A stretch of 64,000 bases of DNA from Marsupella aquatica. Lineage: Eukaryota; Marchantiophyta. Under the pieces are notes generated by a model. That model was given only the letters and a program-made list of their open reading frames with translations. It was not told the origin of the DNA and did not search any database. The stretch is from assembly GCA_973895155.1 (NCBI GenBank), contig OZ316892.1, positions 372,001-436,000 of the forward strand. Direction: 5' to 3'. Made by a program: the position numbers and the translations under genes. How positions within the stretch are numbered: position 1 is the stretch's first letter; every line of letters starts with the position of its first letter. This document shows, piece by piece, positions 60,768-64,000 of the stretch.

Positions 60768-63700
60768 ACAGGAATCACTCAGCCGGTTAAGTGGGTAAAG
60801 CAGGAAGGCACCCTAGGAACACCTTAGTATAGTGACAAAACAAGGAAAATATAAACAATTAGGGGCAACCATGGAACCCGGGCAGAGGCCGGAGGTAAGG
60901 CTGAGGGTGAAAACCCGATTAGGGTTAGGGCGCGTTAAGCGTCGGCGGCTAGGAAGGATCAACGGGAAGAAGGACCGGCAGAGGAGAGGGGTAAGGAGCG
61001 CTTGCAGGAGATGGTGGCTCATTTGCGAGCACGAACTAGGCAGACGACTACGGGAGGCCAACTACTGTCAGCTGCTTAGGCAAGCACTCGGGGAGAGAGT
61101 AGATACCGACGATCGACCTAAGGAGGGTATGAGCAACGTCAATCAAGCGGCACATTTCTGGGGATGCCTGTTCGAACGGGCAACTGAGTACATCAAGACT
61201 TACGAGGACGAGGAGTCAGAAAGGGCAGCTCGAGAACGGCAGGAGCTCGCTCGATTGTGGGAGCTGCAGAAGACGGCTTTCTTAGGAGGCGAACTCATCA
61301 AGGACGAGTTCCTGTGGACGCCTACTTCCAATCAACTCGACGATCTTCTGTTTTGCAAAGACAGCGTCGTCGGCATCCGAGAGGCCATCAAGAATTGCAA
61401 CGACATACACTGGGAATTAAAGGGTAGCACGGAAAGGTGGACCCGGGCAACGGTGCTAGGAGAAACCTCCACGGCAGCAGAGATGAAGAGGAAGGGAGCC
61501 GTCAACGATGAAGCCACCCCGGCAAAAAGAACGAGGTCGGCGGCACCAAAGAAGCCAACCGAGCAGCAGAGCAGGAGGCAGGGAGAAGCCGAAGAGGAGG
61601 AGGTCGATCCCATCAAGGCCATTCCAACCAGGGATGACACCTGGAAGGGCTGGGCGGCAACCCTACCGGTGGAGGTGCAACTACATTTTGCACGGGAGGA
61701 GGATGCATGCTTTACGGCCATGCAGACCAAGAAGTACCAAGGCTTCATGGCCGGATCCGGCTTGGAGGCCTTTGTAAGATTACCATGGCTGAAGCCGGAG
61801 GTACCGGAGTCAGACCTATTAGAATTCGTGGGGTCATGGGAACCCGAGACCAATTGCACAAGGATATATGGGAAGGATTTCTATCTTACTCCCAAGGTAA
61901 TTGCCGAAGTGTTTGGCTTGCCGATGGGCAATAAGACCAAAGTTGATACCAGGAAGACCTTGCCTGACAAGGAGTTCCGGTCGTTCCCCGGGCCATCAAC
62001 GAAGAATGGCTTCTTCCGGAACACCTGCACCAACCCGCACATAGGAGAGATGATCGACTTCTTGCGGGTGACCATGCATTGTAACTTGCCGAGGGCAGAG
62101 ATCGGCAAGGCACAGGTCTATCTGGCAGAAAGGCCAGACCCAAGCCGGGACTACAACGGGTACCTCCTCAACCAATTGAAGAAGATCTTAAAGGAGGAGC
62201 AGCAGGTAATCGGCATGGGGAGCGTGTCGCGGCTTGGCTATCACATGCCGCTGTTGTGCCGGTATGCCAGAGGTCAGACTTTTGCCCCGGTACTTCCCCT
62301 GCAGGTAAGGGCACCCGAGGAAGCTCCAACACCGAGGCCGTTGGCTGAGAAGCCTCCACCACCTGTTAGTCCTACGATCGAGCAGGTGTTTAGGCCCAGG
62401 AAGGAAGACTTGCCGATGCAGCAACCAGGCATGCAAAGTCTGCTGAAACTACTGGAGAAAGAAAAGAAATCGGCATCGGGAACAACAACAACAACGGCAA
62501 CGGCAACAATGCAGGACACTACTACAGAGGTAGGCCTACACCGGCTCACAAGAGAAAACCCCTTTGCTGGAGACAAGGAGAGAATCAGGCCGGAATCCAA
62601 GCCAGGTGTTCGAATGTACGTGGGAACCTCAAGCTCCGAATCTGAGGCAGAATTGCCTGAAGCTCCTACCGACGAAGAGGAGAGGGAGAAGCCGGACGTC
62701 CAAGAAGTAGAGGAGGCAGTGGAGGACTGCAGCCATGATAATTCCGGCTATGGGTCGGACCATCACGTTCCAGGAGTAAGGACCTGTGGCCGGTTTGTCC
62801 CCACACTTCCAAGGGTAGTGCGAGGGGACCCCAACCAGCAGAGTAGCCCTGAGTCTCCCCCACCAGATGTTGCTCCCCCGAGCTTCGACGGCATAAAACA
62901 GACGGTGCAGGAATTTCAGGAGCGAATCAAGCAGGAGGAAGAGGCCGCCCTGGCTAAGGAAAAGGATTTACCAGGAGGAGATTGGCCGGAGGACATCAGG
63001 CGGCTAGCCGAAAAAGGAAGCAAACCTCTAGCCACGATTGAAGAGATCCGCAGGACGGCGTGGGAGCAGAGGCCACGATGGGCGATGCCGATCACTTCTA
63101 CTTACTCCACCTACGCTAAGAATAGAGCCATGGAGTATGGTGAGATGTGTGGGGAACTTGCGCTCGGCATCTTTGGAGAGGAGTTGGAGGTAGGACCCTT
63201 TTTCCATAGGGAGCAGTTGGAGAAGCACCAATTAGAAGAAGCGGTGGCTTTAGAGAGAAGCAAGAAGGACGAGGTCATTCGGCGGCTTAGGAGGATGGGA
63301 GCCGAGATTGAAGATCTAAGGGCGGCCAAGAAAGCCCAAGATGAACTGCGGATTAAACGACATGAGCTGAACATCATGCAGGGGCAGTTGGACGCCGCGC
63401 AGGCTGATAATCAGAATATCAAGGATAAACTGACTCAGACGCAGGAAGAGTTGGCCGACACGATCAAAGAGAGGGAGAAGTGGAAGCAAGAGCTGAAGAA
63501 TACAGAGGAGGCCCACATAACAGCCAATAGCCGGGCCATGGCGGAGACCCAAAGAAAGGAATGGGCGTTGAAAGGGGAGCTCGAGAAAATCCGCGGAGCC
63601 CTTGAGCAGAAGGAGGTCGAGTTAGGGAAATCCTATCAAGGGATTATGGCGCTGCAGCAGGAGCTTGCGTCCCTGACGGCCAGCTTCAAGGCCGACCTAA

Positions 63701-64000
63701 GGGAGAAGGACGAGATGCTCGACAAACTTACGCCAAGATGAACCAGATGGAGTCTGTCATCATTGCAGAGCTCGACAAGGAGCTAAGAGCAACCCAGGAG
63801 GAGAGGGCTACCTTGAAGAAGGAATTGGAGGAAGCCCACAGGGAGCAGGAGGAGGCCAAAAACGAGCTGGAGGGGGCACGTAAGGACCTGGATGAAACCC
63901 AAGAGGAGTTGGAGGAAATCACGAGGAAGATGGAGAACCTACAGCGGCAGGCCGACAACCAAACAGAGCGGCTGAAGAAACAAGCCGCAGTATTTAAATG
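60756..64000 (+). repeat. Ty3 element B 3' LTR, cut by window edge
   Basis: Matches 49872 onwards at about 99 percent. One 6-bp insertion (an extra ACAACA near 62482) and a 1-base loss near 63722 are the notable indels. Several of its differences from the 5' LTR coincide with the LTR at 41056-45233 (see findings). Confidence 0.92.
60871..63741 (+). pseudogene. ORF1 in element B 3' LTR, frameshifted
   Basis: Identical start and architecture, but where other copies read CTCGAACAGACTT this copy reads CTCGACAAACTT at about 63720: one base fewer. The frame then ends at 63741 after 956 codons, inside the coiled coil. Coding sequence for the remaining tail continues in another frame to the window edge. 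Because the 3' U3 is the template of both LTRs at the next cycle, this defect would be inherited by any progeny. Confidence 0.88.

Larger units (their letters stand above)
49872..64000 (+). mobile_element. Ty3 element B with ORF-bearing LTRs, 3' end outside window
   Basis: 5' LTR 49872-54531, internal region 54532-60755, 3' LTR from 60756 (3,245 of an expected 4,660 bases visible). Full length would be about 15.5 kb. The domain order RT-RNase H-integrase, the RT motif FIDDF and the lack of a chromodomain point to the Tat/Athila side of Ty3 elements. It sits in the RNase H coding region of element A. Pol is intact; gag carries two stops. The two LTRs differ at about 28 sites over the visible 3.2 kb, so the insertion is recent, with signs of gene conversion. 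Confidence 0.92.

Overview
The window is plant nuclear DNA. The evidence is an intronless PLS-class PPR-DYW RNA-editing gene, short TTTAGGG-type telomere repeats, plant-type Ty1/copia and Ty3 elements, and an En/Spm (CACTA) transposon with spliced genes. The PPR gene reminds me of those of seed-free plants (bryophyte, lycophyte or fern), but I cannot fix the species. There is one 100-N assembly gap. The only convincing single-copy host gene is the PPR-DYW gene at 11.3-13.6 kb; nearly everything else is transposon.

Layout. 1-6.1 kb: a Ty1/copia element on the minus strand, truncated by the window edge (pol, gag, PBS, 5' LTR), abutting the 3' end of a second copy of the same family on the plus strand. 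6.1-11.3 kb: decayed coding fragments, tandem repeats and a 200-bp MITE with TTAA duplication. 11.3-13.6 kb: the PPR-DYW gene. 13.6-19.5 kb: mostly featureless sequence, a C-rich tract and a gap whose two flanks are identical. 19.46-19.90 kb: an old fragment of a Ty3 LTR, cut by the left end of a CACTA element. 19.9-31.25 kb: the CACTA element, with a TNPA/Ptta-like gene, a TNP2-like transposase broken by a stop and a frameshift, and an intact ORF for an EDM2-like multi-PHD protein. 31.25-64 kb: a nested and rearranged array of one large, young Ty3 family.

The Ty3 family is the most striking part. Its LTRs are 4,660 bp (TGTG...CACA) and each carries a 1,207-codon ORF (ORF1) with a plant-mobile-domain-like region, a long coiled coil and a basic C-terminal patch. 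The boundaries rest on a PBS after one end, a polypurine tract before the other, and a solo LTR with a 5-bp target duplication (TCGCT). A TATA-like palindrome lies near the LTR 3' end, so ORF1 probably sits in U3. In genomic RNA it would then follow pol, the place of env, sag or nef in retroviruses, though it has no visible membrane segment. The rest of the element is a gag-protease ORF (three CCHC knuckles) and an overlapping RT-RNase H-integrase ORF without chromodomain, as in the Tat/Athila side of Ty3.

The order of events can be read from the nesting. An old Ty3 LTR was hit by the CACTA element. The CACTA was later invaded by young Ty3 copies, which inserted into each other and recombined, leaving a duplicated junction, a solo LTR, two 5'-truncated tandem LTRs and new chimeric ORFs. 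The second notable lead is the EDM2-like chromatin-reader ORF lying inside a CACTA element whose own transposase is dead.
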